A stretch of DNA of 64,000 bases from Mercenaria mercenaria. Taxonomy: Eukaryota > Mollusca > Bivalvia > Venerida > Veneridae. The position numbers were made by a program, and so were the translations under genes. The notes under the pieces are model-generated. The model saw only the letters and a list, made by a program, of their open reading frames with translations. It did not search any database and was not told where the DNA came from. The stretch's first letter is position 1; every line of letters begins with the position of its first letter. The stretch lies in assembly GCF_021730395.1 (NCBI RefSeq), contig NC_069361.1:75773001-75837000 (forward strand), given 5' to 3'. Shown one piece after another: positions 36,193 to 48,722 of this stretch.

Positions 36193-36647
36193 TTAAAGGC
36201 GCTGACACCCAGAGTTTGGCTAAAAATTATCTCTCTTTAAAATCGAAGTTTGGTCATATTATAAACATAAGAACATGAGTTTTTATTTCTAAACTATCAT
36301 GATTGCCAAATCAAGAAAAAAAAGAGATGCCCGAGTCGGCATTCGAACCGGGATCGCCATGGCAATAAACATTTTCCAGCAGTCTTAACCAATGCATCAC
36401 GGAGGAATACGTACTAGACAAGTGTTAAATATTAAGCTTCATAATTAAGGCAGTTTACCTGCGGTACCCCGATACAAACGCTCTTTAATTTTGAATGAAG
36501 ATAAGAATAGTAGAAACAACTAATTTTTTAATTCTTATGAGTTTCCGTAACATATGATCTGTTAGTAACTACGTTTCAAGGCCTTTTTATCTAAAAAAAT
36601 ATCTTTTTTTCTGTTATTGACCGATCTGGAGGTCAGTGTCTTTAAAA
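36193..36647. mobile_element. TIR element carrying a tRNA-like segment
   Basis: The left end TTAAAGGCGCTGACACCCAG is mirrored by CTGGAGGTCAGTGTCTTTAA at the right. Inside, at 36337-36420 on the minus strand, a tRNA-like block has ATGCATTGGTTAAGAC (A-box-like) and GGTTCGAATGCC (B box). It is either a non-autonomous DNA element with a captured tRNA, or a SINE-like element with fortuitous termini. Confidence 0.5.
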
Positions 36648-37439
36648 TACATGTAATAAGATATGTTGGAGACAGCAACTCTCGACTATTCAGAAGCATT
36701 GCCTTTTAAAAAGTTAAAGGTATGAAAATAGAGGCATAAGCAAGAACGAAAAGGGAACAACAGTTTTGAGTCTCATATTATGCCTAATGAGAAAATATAT
36801 TGCTAAGTTGAAACATGTTATATCTTCATTAGCGGATACTGAAATACCAGCTAACATACAAAACATTATTTCCAAAAATTGCGAAATCATAAAAAGGGAT
36901 ATAAATTTGTAAAAAGTGATAAAAGTTAAGGAACCTGCGCACTGCAAACCAAATCATCACAACAACAAAGTACCGCAGACGCTAGAGTTACATAGACTTC
37001 ACAATGTACACGTACAATGCAACATTTTACCATGCTTACACTTTGAAGCAGAGCACTGATGTTGGAGAACTGGGGAAAACATCCAAGACTTACCATTGGG
37101 AAGTTTAGTGGATTAACAAAAAATGTTTCGGGGCAGTTTTAAATTATTGAGTGCATTTATTGAATTTAGCCTTTTGGAGCATTTTACGGATTGCTATGTC
37201 TCCTTATACAACAGTTTGTTCGGTGACTGGCTGACTTAGTGGTGTTAACATGATGAGTGGGAGAATTGTGCCCAAAATATCCATACCAGAGAAATAAACG
37301 TATACAGTATTTTCGTTTTTTAATAGATACAAGATGCTTGCTTTAATATGTTGGTCGACTAGATGCGAAACAGCGAAATATTCCAAGTGAAAGCATACTT
37401 AAACAAGAAATTTATTTTATGTTTTCCAGTGAATTATAG

Positions 37440-37850
37440 AGTTTTCTCAGTGAAATAAAAGTGATAATCCACAGTTTTGAAACAGTAGATTATCATTTTT
37501 ATTTTCACTGTTTTTGCCGAACTTGTTCCGGTCCTCCGTCGCAGTTGAAGTCAAATTGTATACCGGGCGTTATGAATACCGGGGACCATAATGACGATGA
37601 CGTCGTTAAAATGACGTCATTTGTGTAATGCTTTCTGTTGATCTTTCCCGCGATTTTCGACATTTTTATAAATTACGCAACAAAAATAGAGTTTTACACA
37701 TGAAATAAAAAGAAAATTTGTTTGTTTCAGTGAAATATCAATTTTATTTCACTCGTGAGCACCAAAAAAAGCCACTCGTGAAAATATCAGTTTTTGATGC
37801 TCACTTGTGAAATAAAATTGATATTTCACTGAAACAAACAAATATCCTCT
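37440..37850. repeat. Two neighbouring palindromes with shared words
   Basis: 37440-37510: CAGTGAAATAAAAGTGATAA mirrored by TTATCATTTTTATTTTCACTG. 37716-37848: TTTGTTTGTTTCAGTGAAAT and ATTTCACTCGTGAGCA mirrored around 37770-37790. Both use a CAGTGAAAT word. They look like one palindromic element or two halves of a larger foldback. Confidence 0.65.
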
Positions 37851-37859
37851 AGATCTATA

Positions 37860-39755
37860 TCTTTAAAAAAAGATATTCGGCGTTGGTAGGGATTTAATAT
37901 AATGAAAATGTTGGATTACAGTATAAAGAACAGTCTCCCGCGCGTTGTTTTACGAAAGTAATTGAATACTCCTGTGCAATTTAAAATCAGTACTGCATTT
38001 CTGGCACTTTTTGGTAGATGTACTAGCAAAAAGACGGAATGTTTTGATCCCAAGTCATATCAAACACTTGCATTTATTACTATTAATTTAATTAAGCGGT
38101 GGAAATTAATCCACAAGTACAGTACAGAGTTAACGGAGATGGCCGAACTTACAAGGGCCGTAAGCTATACTAAACATTGATAATTTGGAGTTTAAGGATT
38201 CGTGTACTAAAAGCCAATCATCATTCTGGTAAAATGTTTAAATACCTCCTGTCTACAGTAATCTTTTGTCATAGGAGACAGTATCTCAGTATTGTATCTC
38301 TATGTAATACTCTATTAAAATGTAACGAAACTTTTTGTGAAACATTATATTGTTTCAGCTAAATAAAAAGTAATGCATATATTCATTTCTGTCCATGCCC
38401 CGTTGTTTTTATTGGTTGAAAAATTTACCACTTTTATTGGTTCTTTAAGCGGGTCAAAAGTGAGCTTAGACAGCTACGCCGAAGAAAAGAATATGGTCCA
38501 CAGGTTATTGAGTTAAAACGAATATACCGATATTGACTTTCGCGTACAGTCGGGTGTTGCTGTTTGACAGCTGGTTGATCTCGAATCTCTCAATAATCTA
38601 GATTTACCTGCAAAAAGCAAATTCATCAGTGGAATTCATTAAAGTAATATGATAATTAAAGTAATTTTTTCATCCAAATAGACACGGAAATCTATTGATT
38701 GGCACAAGCAATGTAAACTCGTACTCTGACAAACATACGAATTCAGACCCCGAGTTCGACAGATTTAGATCTGTTCATCTTGCATGCACCCCTTTCAAGT
38801 TGTACATATAATACTTACACATTTCTATGCAAAACATATTTTTGATTGACCTCATATTACCAGGTACTGATGGAACAGGAATCTGGTGATCATGATACCT
38901 ATGCTGCATCATTGCCTGTATATGGATGCGAAGAACAGTGTGAAATATAACTAATTCGGAATACTTTTCGAAAAAGAAGCATTGGCAACCTGTTAAGTAC
39001 TGACGTCTATAAAATTCACAATCTTTTCAGTACGCTCAATTTTGACATATACAGAAGCAAAAGTATCACATATATGTGCATATAGTTATATAGCTCATAA
39101 TACTCATATAACCTATCTACAACATTATATATATTAAATATACATGTATAGACCAAAATAAGAACAGATTTTGTTTTATTAGTGATGCTAAAATTACTCC
39201 TATCATTTTTCCTTCTCTTGTTGTTCCTTCTCTTGAACACTTAGAATGGGGAAGCCACACTTGACTGAGAAACTGACCTCGCAAACTCATTACAAGCTGG
39301 TCAGTCAAACTCCGTGACCTTATAGAAATAACCTCTGACGTTAAAATTATTCTTTCCTAATTCGCGCTCAGCGGATTACATTACTAAACACGTATTAACC
39401 CGAAGATGGAAAAGTGGCATTGTTGTAACATGCCAAACATCTTATTTCTCACAAAGGTTAACGTACATATTCTAAGTCTTACCATTGTTATTGTATATGT
39501 TGTTATTCTTATTGTATGTTCGATATTCTTATGGCTTATTGTTATTCTATATTTCCTTATTGTTACTGTATCTCTGATATTGTTATTCAATGTTGTGTCA
39601 TTCATATTCTAAGTCTTACCATTGTTATACTATATGTCGTTATTCTTATTGCATGTTCGATTGGAAGTCATGTATTGCTCTGCAATATTTGCTTGTTTAA
39701 TTTGTACCCCCTACAACATGCACAATGAAAGCAATTTCGTCGTCTTTGGGATAGT
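37860..39755. other. Intergenic, no gene recognised
   Basis: It holds two ATTGGTT boxes in direct orientation (38411, 38438; inverted CCAAT), and a direct repeat of about 57 bp at 39467-39523 and 39604-39660 (ATATTCTAAGTCTTACCATT). No exon with protein similarity was seen. Confidence 0.45.
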
Positions 39756-39759
39756 TTTC

Positions 39760-40400
39760 TAAACAAGGTATATTGATATGAGCTTTTACTTATCACTGCT
39801 TATTTATACTTTTATGCAAGCCCAGGCTATATTAAAGTCAATGAATCAACTTGGCTTTTAAGTGTTGACTTTGGAACCATGGTGGGACCAAGAATAAGGT
39901 TACAAGCGTTGCATAAACCTGTTTAAATTAACCAGTGATGTGATTGCCTCTGACAGTTACAAGACGGTGTCCGATTGTGCTCCTTCATAGTTCACTTTGC
40001 CCTCGTTTGTATATAAGTTTTACTTCATTAATATTGTGTACATACGTTTATGTGTATACATCAATACATACACTGCTACGGGGTTGAGGTTTGATGGGAC
40101 TGCGTTCTCGGAACATAACTTTTTCTGTTAGATATTTATCTTTCCGTTTTGCAGATTCCCAAGTGAGAATTAATTGGCGTTTGTCTCACTACTTATATTA
40201 TCCACAATGGAACAAATATAATGTATTTTTGCACTAGCTATAGTCTGTAATATGCTAACACTACCTTTCTGAAGTTAATCAAGATCATTCTGCACAACAA
40301 TACCCTATGCTTGCCTTAGTTTGATATGGAAAACCCATAAAATTAAGATTTTGCAAACACCTTTCCCTCACAGATTACCGTTTGTCATTTCAGATACACT
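39760..40400. repeat. Non-coding segmental duplicate, copy 1
   Basis: It aligns along its length with 55770-56860 apart from one insertion there. Shared words include GCTATATTAAAGTCAATGA, TACAAGACGGTGTCCGA and AGATTCCCAAGTGAGAATTA. It lies just 3' of CYYR1-like gene A. Confidence 0.8.
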
Positions 40401-40668
40401 ACCTTAAAACCAAACAAAAACAAACATAGATTCAGTATCTTTTAAATAATAAGCGATGAAATATATCACATTTTTATATTTTCTGCTTAATTTATAATGA
40501 TTCATATAAAGTGAAATATCAAAACATTCCTATATCATATTTTAAAACTTGTTAATGACTGAAAAGTTTGTTTTATCTATGCATTGGCAACAATGGCCCG
40601 AGAATTTGTCCAGCGCATTGAAAATTATTTCATGAAAACGGTTACATAATTTTACTCTGATACATGCA

Positions 40669-43600
40669 CTAACAATTCGTTTGATTAGGGAGATATGCTA
40701 GGTCGCTGGCTTCCGCCTTGTTGTCGATAACGTGCCAATTTCCATTTTGTTCTTGCTCATAAGACGGATGTCCATTTATAGACTGGTCGAAGTTGGCTTG
40801 ACCTTGACGGCTTTGATGGTTTGCCGTTGCGATGATGGCTTGCCCTGAATAGATGAAATTTGGAAAAAAATATCTAAGTTTAACAGAATATTGCTATCTT
40901 CAAAGCATATTGAAAGTAAAACTGATATACAGACCTACTTGGACGCAGAGAACCTAATCAAGCAAAATGTTAAGCCTGTTCATGAGTGGCAAAGAAATAT
41001 GCAACATCCATCACGCCATAATTTGAACATGACAACTAAAACAGAAAGCAGAAAGACAATAATACTGAATGCTCATTTCATACAAAATATCAGGTATTGA
41101 GATATCATTAGAAAGAACGTAATTTTAGGTAATTAGCTACGAGTTTATTTTGATACCAGATTGTTGCATTGGCCGTATCCTTTGTCCTGGTCGATTATGT
41201 ATCTTCGCTGCACAGACTACTAGTATTACAACAATGCAGACGACAATAAATAGAGTTCCCATCACCACGGCAGCACTGCCACCAACTGATAAGCCTGATG
41301 CGTTAGGGCTAAAATGTAGACAAAATAGAGAATTTAGAAAAACAGCAAGCGCATTGCAAGAAATTGAATGACATACATGTAAATGGCAAAGTTATCGTAT
41401 TGCTGTAGTTGTATCACTATTTTCAAACTTGACTGGTTCGGATTTATCAGATTACTGGGACTCAAGGAAAATATCTTATCTTGTACATATGGTAGAATTA
41501 ACCATTTTAAATAAAGTCATGTTATCTTTTAAGAGTAGTATACGTTCTTTTTGGTTGCAACAAAGATGTATATATATTTATTTATAGCCCTTTGGTTGCA
41601 AACAAATGAGCACAATCTTGGATGACCTAGTTATTGTTTCAAATTATTGTGGGAAATATTGTTTTTGGATACTTAACTTTATATAAGTCCTTATAAAAAG
41701 GTTTTAATGTGTCACATAGAATTATAAAGTTACAAAATCATGATCAGCGAAGACAGTTAACCAGTACAGTTTGTTACTACGCTTTCCTATTTGACGATGC
41801 GATGACAAAATCAAGTGCAAGACTCAATGACGCTTTCCTCCAAAATACAAGAACGGTCTGAACGGTTTTTCCTTAAAAAATCGACATTTAAAATTATTTT
41901 TTGGTATTCTGAATTCAAACAAGATATTGAGTTTCGGATTGACTCTTATTATATGGTTTACAGTCTGATATCAGAGCTTACCTAAGCGGTGATTGGTTTT
42001 ATTTTCACTGTCTGTTTTGTAACTAGTTGAAAATAAAGTGTGAGGATGGCATTACCCACATTTTCTACTTTGTGGTGTTTGTCTCTGGCTAAATGCTTTA
42101 AAAAATATCGAACAGGGAAAGCCCCGTTCCAAACAAGGCAGCCTCCCCGAACGTTAACCCAGCACGACCAACACACGCACACAAAGCACCAGCACACACG
42201 CACACAAAGCAACAGCACACACGAACACAAAGTAAACACACTAGGACAAAACGAACAAATATAGGAACACAGTGGGGCACCGCCTCGGAAGTGGCAGTGG
42301 CAAAACCACTTGGGGGCTTAAACCGGTTTATGGTGCACCTAACATCACTCTTATCACCACCATGTTCCAAAAGATAATAGGTAAGGGTAGATCTCTCGGA
42401 AGCACAGAGCACCAAAGTCACAGGACAGTAACAAAGACTATGTTTGTAACTTTTCAGTATCTGGGCATCATTTATATTTGAAAATACTTTGTTTTGGATG
42501 TTCAGTTCTCATGTTGCGCTTGTAGTCTTGCTTTTTATATTAGAATTTGTTTTTGTTGAAAGTTTGTTGACTTTTCTCTTTTGTTACGTCTGTTTCGTAT
42601 CAGTATTTATTTTGACAATACATGTAATACAATGCATTATGACAATGTATAACACAAATGTGTTCTTAATTTAAGATAAATCTGAGAAATATTTGTGAAA
42701 AGGTACTGTTGAAGCATGGAACACAACCAAGCAACACAACAGGAGACCTGATTCGATAGAGTCTGTTCGTGAGAGGTAATGAATTCTATTATGCCTATAG
42801 TAAAACTGGATGTTCTCAAAACTCGAAAGTAGTGGCTTAGGAAGTTGTCGGGCGGAATAATGTGGCTGCAACCTATGTCGCAAAACTTACCTGCAAAATG
42901 AAACAAATCCGAGTAATTCGTGTAATAATTACAAAATAAGTAGACTAAACTCAGAAAACATATAAAGCGGTATCTTTCAGTAAAAAGATGCCATCGGAAT
43001 GGTGTAAATAGTGCTCACAGAATATTTTACCTCCGTAACGTCTTTTCGTCAGAAGTTTTATATTATTCATTTTTTAGTTCAGTATGTTCTATAACGTATT
43101 GTTAAAGCAAGTGTTAGTGGGTATTGATCACATATTTTCCTTTTTGTACTCAAAATTGAATTTTAAAGCGTACTGCATTATGTTTGGTTATTCAGTGAGA
43201 CTCTTCTTACTCGGCCCTAATTTACATAAGATACATAGATATTATGGAGTTCTCTAGTTATACTGAGTGTTTCCTCTTATGTTCTATCAGGTGAAAATCG
43301 GAATTTTGACTTGATGAAACTCCACTTGAATCGTTTATAGCTAGAAACAAATGAACTAAAACCAGCTAATAAAGCAAATATCATAGGATGTAAGAGTTAT
43401 TGCCTAATAATTTTTACTAGGATAGGTATGCTGTATCGAAAGCTATGAAGAAATTACCAGCACTTAGTGTTGTTTACACAGCAGTAGAATCCGTCACTAC
43501 AGTAATAGTCGTACAAGGTAGTGGAGTAACACATTTCATAACCATAAACATCTGCAAAACATGCACAAATTATGGTAGACAATAGTCATACAAGCTAGTG

Positions 43601-45134
43601 GAGTAACACAATTAATAACCATGTACTTTTGCAATACATACACATTTTATTGTAGAAAAGGTCACACAAGCTTGTTAAGTAACACTATTTATAACCCTGA
43701 ACATCTGCAAACATACGATAATTTTCATGCATATAGTGGAATAACACTATTCATAACCAAATACATCTGCAAATATACACATATTATCGTAGACAATAGC
43801 CATAAAAGCTACTGGACCAACACAATTCATAACCATAGGCTAGTATATCTGCAAAACATACACGTATTATTGTAAAAAGGTCACAAACTCGTGGAGTTAC
43901 ACAATTCATGACCATATACATCTGCAAAACAACCACATATTATCGTAGACAATAGTCATACAAGCTAGTGGAGTGACATGGTTTATAACCATAAATGGTC
44001 TGTAAGGAGTAACACAGTTCATAACCATATACATTGTAGATTGCAAAACATACATATATTATAGTAGACAATAGTCGTATATGCTATTGAGATAACACAA
44101 TTCATAACGATATACATTTTCAAACTTACACATATTATCGCTCGCAGAAAATAAGCTACTGGAGTGACATAATTTATAACCATAAATGTCTGCAATACAT
44201 GCACATATTGTTGTAGACACTAGTAATACAATTAATAACCATGCAAAACATGCTTATGTTGTGGTAGACACTAGTCATACAAGCTAGTGGAGTAACATAT
44301 TCCATAGCCATATACATCTGCAAAACATGCACACATTATCGTAGACAATAGTCATACAAGCTTCTCATAACAATAAACATCAGCAAGACATGCAGACAAT
44401 GGTTTTAAGATTTTTGACATATTCTAATACAAATAGATATAATTCAAGAAACCAAAGGTGGATAATTTGATTCACTATTCTTACATTTACCGTAGTTTTA
44501 CAAGTTTACATTTGTATAGTGTATATCAAAGGTTACGAGGTTATTTGAAGCGAACTGGTTTTGTCCAGAAAACTATTTTGTTTAAAATGGGCAACACAAA
44601 ATCTTGGTTAAAATTGCAAGGTAAAAATGGCCATACCCTTACATCTTGGGTATTATTTCATCAACCTTTAAATGTTTTAATCGAAAACCATGTGTCTTTA
44701 ACATTTTCAAATAAGTGACTACTTAAAGTTGACAGTGACTCTTGCGATTTGATTATTGGTTCACCGTACCTTTTTAAACCCATAACACCTTAAACTTACT
44801 TTCAAAAGTAGTCAAACTTGCATTTAAATCTTGAAAAAAAACTCAACTGGCACCTTATAAGTAGTTAGTATCTTATGTTCTGGTGCAAAATGACCTATTT
44901 TGCAACAGGAAAACAAAATTTTTATTAGACTGTTTGTGCACTTTCACATCTTAATATACAGATATCATTGCCATAGGTCTCCAAAATTCATGCTGGTATG
45001 ACATGAAACGATGAATTCGATTTTATTCATAGGTCTAAATATTATAAATTAAATTATGTAAACATACCGCAAAGGAGAGATATTATCATCAGCAAGCGCA
45101 TATACATGTGTACCGTTTGTTTTAAAGCATCCAT
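40669..45134 (-). CDS. CYYR1-like single-pass membrane protein, gene A (complete)
   Basis: Four exons on the minus strand with agreeing phases: 45134-45068 (signal peptide, MDALKQ... LLMIISLLC), 43551-43458 (Cys/Tyr domain with CYSTTLYDYYC and FYCCVNNTKC), 41308-41157 (SPNASG, transmembrane segment GTLFIVVCIVVILVVCAA, then basic KIHNRPGQR), 40844-40669 (Gln/Asn-rich tail to LPNQTNC and stop). Total 162 residues: secreted Cys-rich ectodomain of about 33 residues with 6 Cys, one TM helix, cytoplasmic tail with HPSYEQ. This plan resembles the CYYR1/Shisa-like families; function is unknown. Neighbour gene B has the same exon phases and an identical 94 bp Cys/Tyr exon length. Intron 1 carries the array at 43555-44395. 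Confidence 0.75.
42150..42440. repeat. CACA-rich microsatellite and dispersed repeat in gene A intron
   Basis: 42160-42240 is a degenerate ~24 bp CACACGCACACAAAGCA array. At 42268-42400 a block with AAGTGGCAGTGGCAAAACC and CTTAAACCGGTTTATGGTGC resembles a dispersed repeat. AGATCTCTCGGAAGCACAGA near 42390 also matches 51326 in the gene B intron, supporting common descent of the two loci. Confidence 0.55.
43555..44395 (-). repeat. Tandem array derived from gene A's own exon-intron junction
   Basis: About twelve degenerate units of 60-83 bp directly abut the 5' border of the Cys/Tyr exon (43551). Each repeats, on the minus strand, a TTTTGCAG-like acceptor, then ATGTATATGGTTATGAATTG and GTTACTCCACTAGCTTGTAT, the first ~45 bases of the exon (VYGYELCYST...), then an intron-like spacer with ATAATATGTG. 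The last unit merges with the real exon. Units are marked by (on the plus strand) ATAACCAT and TCTGCAAAAC. Confidence 0.85.
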
Positions 45135-45398
45135 TATTCGATCAACTGATTCAGTTAAAACTGTGTTTTCCTTTCCTCTGTGTCCAAAATGTCTAATCTA
45201 AACGCGGATACAATAATTTTTAAGATAATGCAAAAATACACATGTTGTAAAACGAAGGCCAAGCTATAGGCCTATTCTTTTTGTCTATGTTTCTGCTGAT
45301 ATTATGTAAATTAAAAAAAAACATTATCTTTACGACTTGGTAACTTTGATTTGTTTTTTGCAGCTCCATTGTATTTTCAAGGACAGAAATATCTCTCC

Positions 45399-45471
45399 AG
45401 TGTAGGAATAGAATCCACGATACCCACCTCGCAAGTCAGGTGTACTGCCAACTGAGCTATGTGGGCTCCTG
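45399..45471 (-). mobile_element. tRNA-derived SINE head or tRNA pseudogene
   Basis: The minus strand reads GAGCCCACATAGCTCAGTTG (a perfect A box) and GTGGATTCTATTCC (B box with one change). The ends do not form an acceptor stem, so it is not a functional tRNA. It lies just upstream of gene A's first exon. Confidence 0.65.
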
Positions 45472-45858
45472 GTTACAAAGCGACCAAGGATTATTGCAGT
45501 GCTACACACATGTTTGTTGCTTTGGAGCTCGGTGATCACGTGCAAGCTTTGCTGTTTCACATAACTCATACGAAAAACAAACTGCCCTTTATTTGAATGT
45601 TTGTCGAACTGAAATTCTTTATCATATATATATAGGTGATTGTAAAACAAAATGTATTAAAACGAGTTTAAACCTGATTAATATATTTATTGTTAGCCGC
45701 GATATCCCCGATTTAATTAATTAAACATAAAGCACTTGTTAAAAAACGATATTTTGCTATAGAGTGCATAAAAATGTTTGAAGTGTTTACATTTTAGATT
45801 CAGTTTTGTCAATGTCAGCATAATCGGGGTTTGTAACTCAATGTTGCCAAGGTTAGTA

Positions 45859-46624
45859 AAGCCCTCTACAGACGGTAGGTTTTTGTTGTACAACACTAAT
45901 TATCTCAAAGATGTACAATTTTGAAATTGTGCATTTTTCACATACAGACAGTATTCCATTCCCATATAAATCACAGAAATTTACCTAGTAAAGCATAGTG
46001 CATCAGGTACTGAAAAGAATGTAACCATAAATAATAAAAAATAATATTCACCTTTTTATGTCCCATGAATTTGATTACGCATGACACAAATGAGCCACGC
46101 CATGAGAAAACCAACAAAGTGGCTTTGCGACCAGTATGGATGCAGACCAGCCTGTGCATCCGTGCAGTCTGGTCAGGATCAATGATGTTTGCTTTCAAAG
46201 TCTATTGCAATTAGAGAAACCGTTAGCTAACATCATGGACCAGACAGCGCGGATGCTGGTCGGAAACGCACTATGTTGGTTTTCTCATGACGCGGCTCAA
46301 ATCATTTAACTTTTCAGTGTCATCCTTTTTCCATTATGCATTAGAAGCCATTTTATATTCAGATTTATGTTTATTTTTGGGCAATTGTTTCTGGAATTTC
46401 ATTCACTTGCCTCTTATCAACTAATTATTTACCAATTTGTTGTTTGTCAACGTGGGTGGTACGTAAGGCAAAACTTACGAAATAGAACATGTCCTAATCT
46501 GTAAGTCAAGACTTAAGATTTACAAAATCAAGGAATAGCATCGTACACACGGTAATATTTGGCTGTACATCTTGAATTTAATTGGTGTTGTACAACAAAA
46601 ACTTACCGTCTGTAGAGGGCTTTA
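45859..46624. mobile_element. TIR DNA element with nested MITE
   Basis: Left terminus AAAGCCCTCTACAGACGG, then TTTTTGTTGTACAACAC; the right terminus is the inverted copy ending GTCTGTAGAGGGCTTT. TIRs are about 38 bp, total 766 bp, possibly with a TA target duplication. A family 1 palindromic MITE (46090-46300) has inserted in it, so the TIR element is the older. No transposase was seen. Confidence 0.8.
46090..46300. mobile_element. Palindromic MITE, family 1, nested copy
   Basis: The same arms as 6545-6783 (TGAGCC.CGCCATGAGAAAACC in both), but shorter in the second arm. It sits inside the element 45859-46624. Confidence 0.8.
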
Positions 46625-46639
46625 ATTGCAGAGATGATT

Positions 46640-48400
46640 TAGGCTTGCACCATAAGCCTTTTTGAAAGTGGCTGCAACATGCAGTAAAAGGAAACTCCGA
46701 GCCAAACAAAACTTTATAATTATGTAGTACTGGTAGAACAGGAAGTGGCATCACGATGCTGGTGTCTTTGTTGTAGACCCTAGGCAAAACAGTCTGGCGG
46801 GGTTTCATCAATGTTGGACATAGAGGCGAGAAACTCGGCTTGAAAGGAAAAAATAGCAATGTGGCTTAATTAAGATTACCTATTGGCATGATTTAACCTT
46901 GAACTATAATGCCATACAATAGTAAGATTAAGGACATAAATAATTTCCTCGGTAAAATTAACAAAATTTTATAAAAAAAATACTTAGTATACATGCCAGG
47001 ATTTGATATCTTACTCGTGTGTTTTTTGAAAGTTACAATTTTAGTTTTTAAATATTAAACTATAAAAGCATTAAAAAGGTAAGAACGATAAATTTTATAG
47101 AATACACCTGGGACGACGATAAGTAACTCTAAAAACGACTTTTAAAGAAATAGTACGTAAATTACCAAGGGCGTATGTATCTTCTCCAAATAACTACATG
47201 AATATATGGATCACTTTTTTATTATTTAAAAAGAAAATTCACACCTTCAAGAATGTCTGGTTTTTGTCATTTGTATCATTAAACAATTTTATATAAAATG
47301 TCCTCATATGATTTTTTGTCGTAAGATAAAATCAGTACGTCTTGAATCACAAATTGGTTATCTGCGCTGCGCGATTACAAAATGCGCAAATTTGTTATTT
47401 GCGCCCCAAAAAAAAATGCGCATCTACTGCAAATAGCCTTATGCAAATTACGTAAAAAAGGCGAAAATATTGCAACACAATGAACGAAATATTTGGATAC
47501 GCTTACATTTAAACAATATTGGTACTCCATCACCATGTGCTTTAGAAATGCACATTCACATATTTTAGAGTTTATGGATCAAAACTATTTCTTTCTAACG
47601 CATTCATCAAACAGAAAAAGAAAGGAATTTTCCAAGTGGTTGCTTCCTGTTCTGCTCTTTTATTTCTTTCCTGTCTTATGAAACTATTTTTTCTTGTTTG
47701 TGTTTTTAAAGTTAATGTCATTATTATGGGCCAGGCCAGACATTAGAAATGAAAATTTGAAATTTTGCAAATCGAGAGGACAAAATCGTCATTTACGGCA
47801 TTCATTGCACTGACAAAAAGCTATCACAAATACTCCGCGCCTGTGGAATAATAAATTTTGCTGTTTTAGATCAGTGATGAAATAGTTTTGCCGGGATTTA
47901 ACTCTTTTTTTACTAAAACAATTTAAATAAACGAGTTTTATCAGGTATGTGAGGCCGTCGCATATGTATTTTGCAACTACAACATTAAATTTGTATAAGA
48001 AACTTCACAAGGATAGAGTTTGTGCAGTATTTTAGGTTTCTGCACTTAAAATGAAGGAAAATTGTATCAGTAACGAATGCTAATGAATTCAGATCTTCGA
48101 GGAAACGGTCACCTATATCCTGAATCTGGCGGCGCTATAGCCTGTGTAAAAACCAAGATCTAGCGTTTGATTGATGAGCATGAGTATCCGACTTGAAACT
48201 GAACTTTGGAAAAAAACTTCAATATGCAACAAATTTAATAATGTTTAACAGTACACAGAAGTCCGGTACAAAACGTACGAATAGTCTAAGTTTTTCCTCT
48301 TTTATTTTATGATGTTAGATTTTTAAGTCAAAGCTATTCCAATTCAAATAACCAAATACATGTTAGCCTGTGCAAGGACAATGTATCTTTGAGTTTTAAT
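46640..48400. other. Intergenic, no gene recognised
   Basis: AT-rich. The open frame at 46640-46855 (minus) has no family I recognise. A GCGC-rich patch (47355-47420, TGCGCTGCGCGA, AATGCGCAAAT) is the only compositional feature. Confidence 0.4.
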
Positions 48401-48409
48401 TTTTAAGCT

Positions 48410-48715
48410 ATTTATTTATTTATTTATTTGGGTTTTACGGTGCACCAACACAGTATAGGTTATACGGCGCCAAACAGGACTACAAATTTTGGTTCCACAT
48501 CTCATTTACATCGAAATAAAAACATGAGATATGGAATCAAAATTTGCATACCTGCTGGAATCACAGCGTTACTGCAAAACCAAGTGTTAAGACCCTATTA
48601 GTCGCCTCTTACGATCATGCAAGGGTAAGGCAGTGGTTCCAATTCTTTTCATACATAGATCGTCCCAGAACCACATGGGGCAAAGCTAAGACAGACACAT
48701 GTCTAGCTGGAGAGT
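48410..48715. mobile_element. Dispersed retroposon-like repeat with (TTTA)n end
   Basis: (TTTA)n at 48410-48430 abuts GGGTTTTACGGTGCACCAAC, ATACGGCGCC, then AGTCGCCTCTTACGATCATG. This order is familiar from molluscan dispersed repeats (from memory). A TTTA tail on the left suggests a minus-strand retroposed copy. Confidence 0.5.
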
Positions 48716-48722
48716 AATTTTA

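Noticed and set aside
42098-42421. 107-codon minus-strand Cys-rich frame as a secreted protein
   Set aside because: The Cys/Val-rich part is the translation of a CACA microsatellite and a dispersed repeat in a gene A intron.
44458-44718. 86-codon plus-strand frame between gene A exons
   Set aside because: It lies antisense in an intron, has no recognised similarity and no codon-use or motif support.
45399-45471. Functional tRNA gene
   Set aside because: Good A box, but the B box is changed and the two ends cannot pair as an acceptor stem.
46578-46859. 93-codon minus-strand frame as a gene
   Set aside because: It overlaps the terminus of a TIR element and has no recognised family or splice context.
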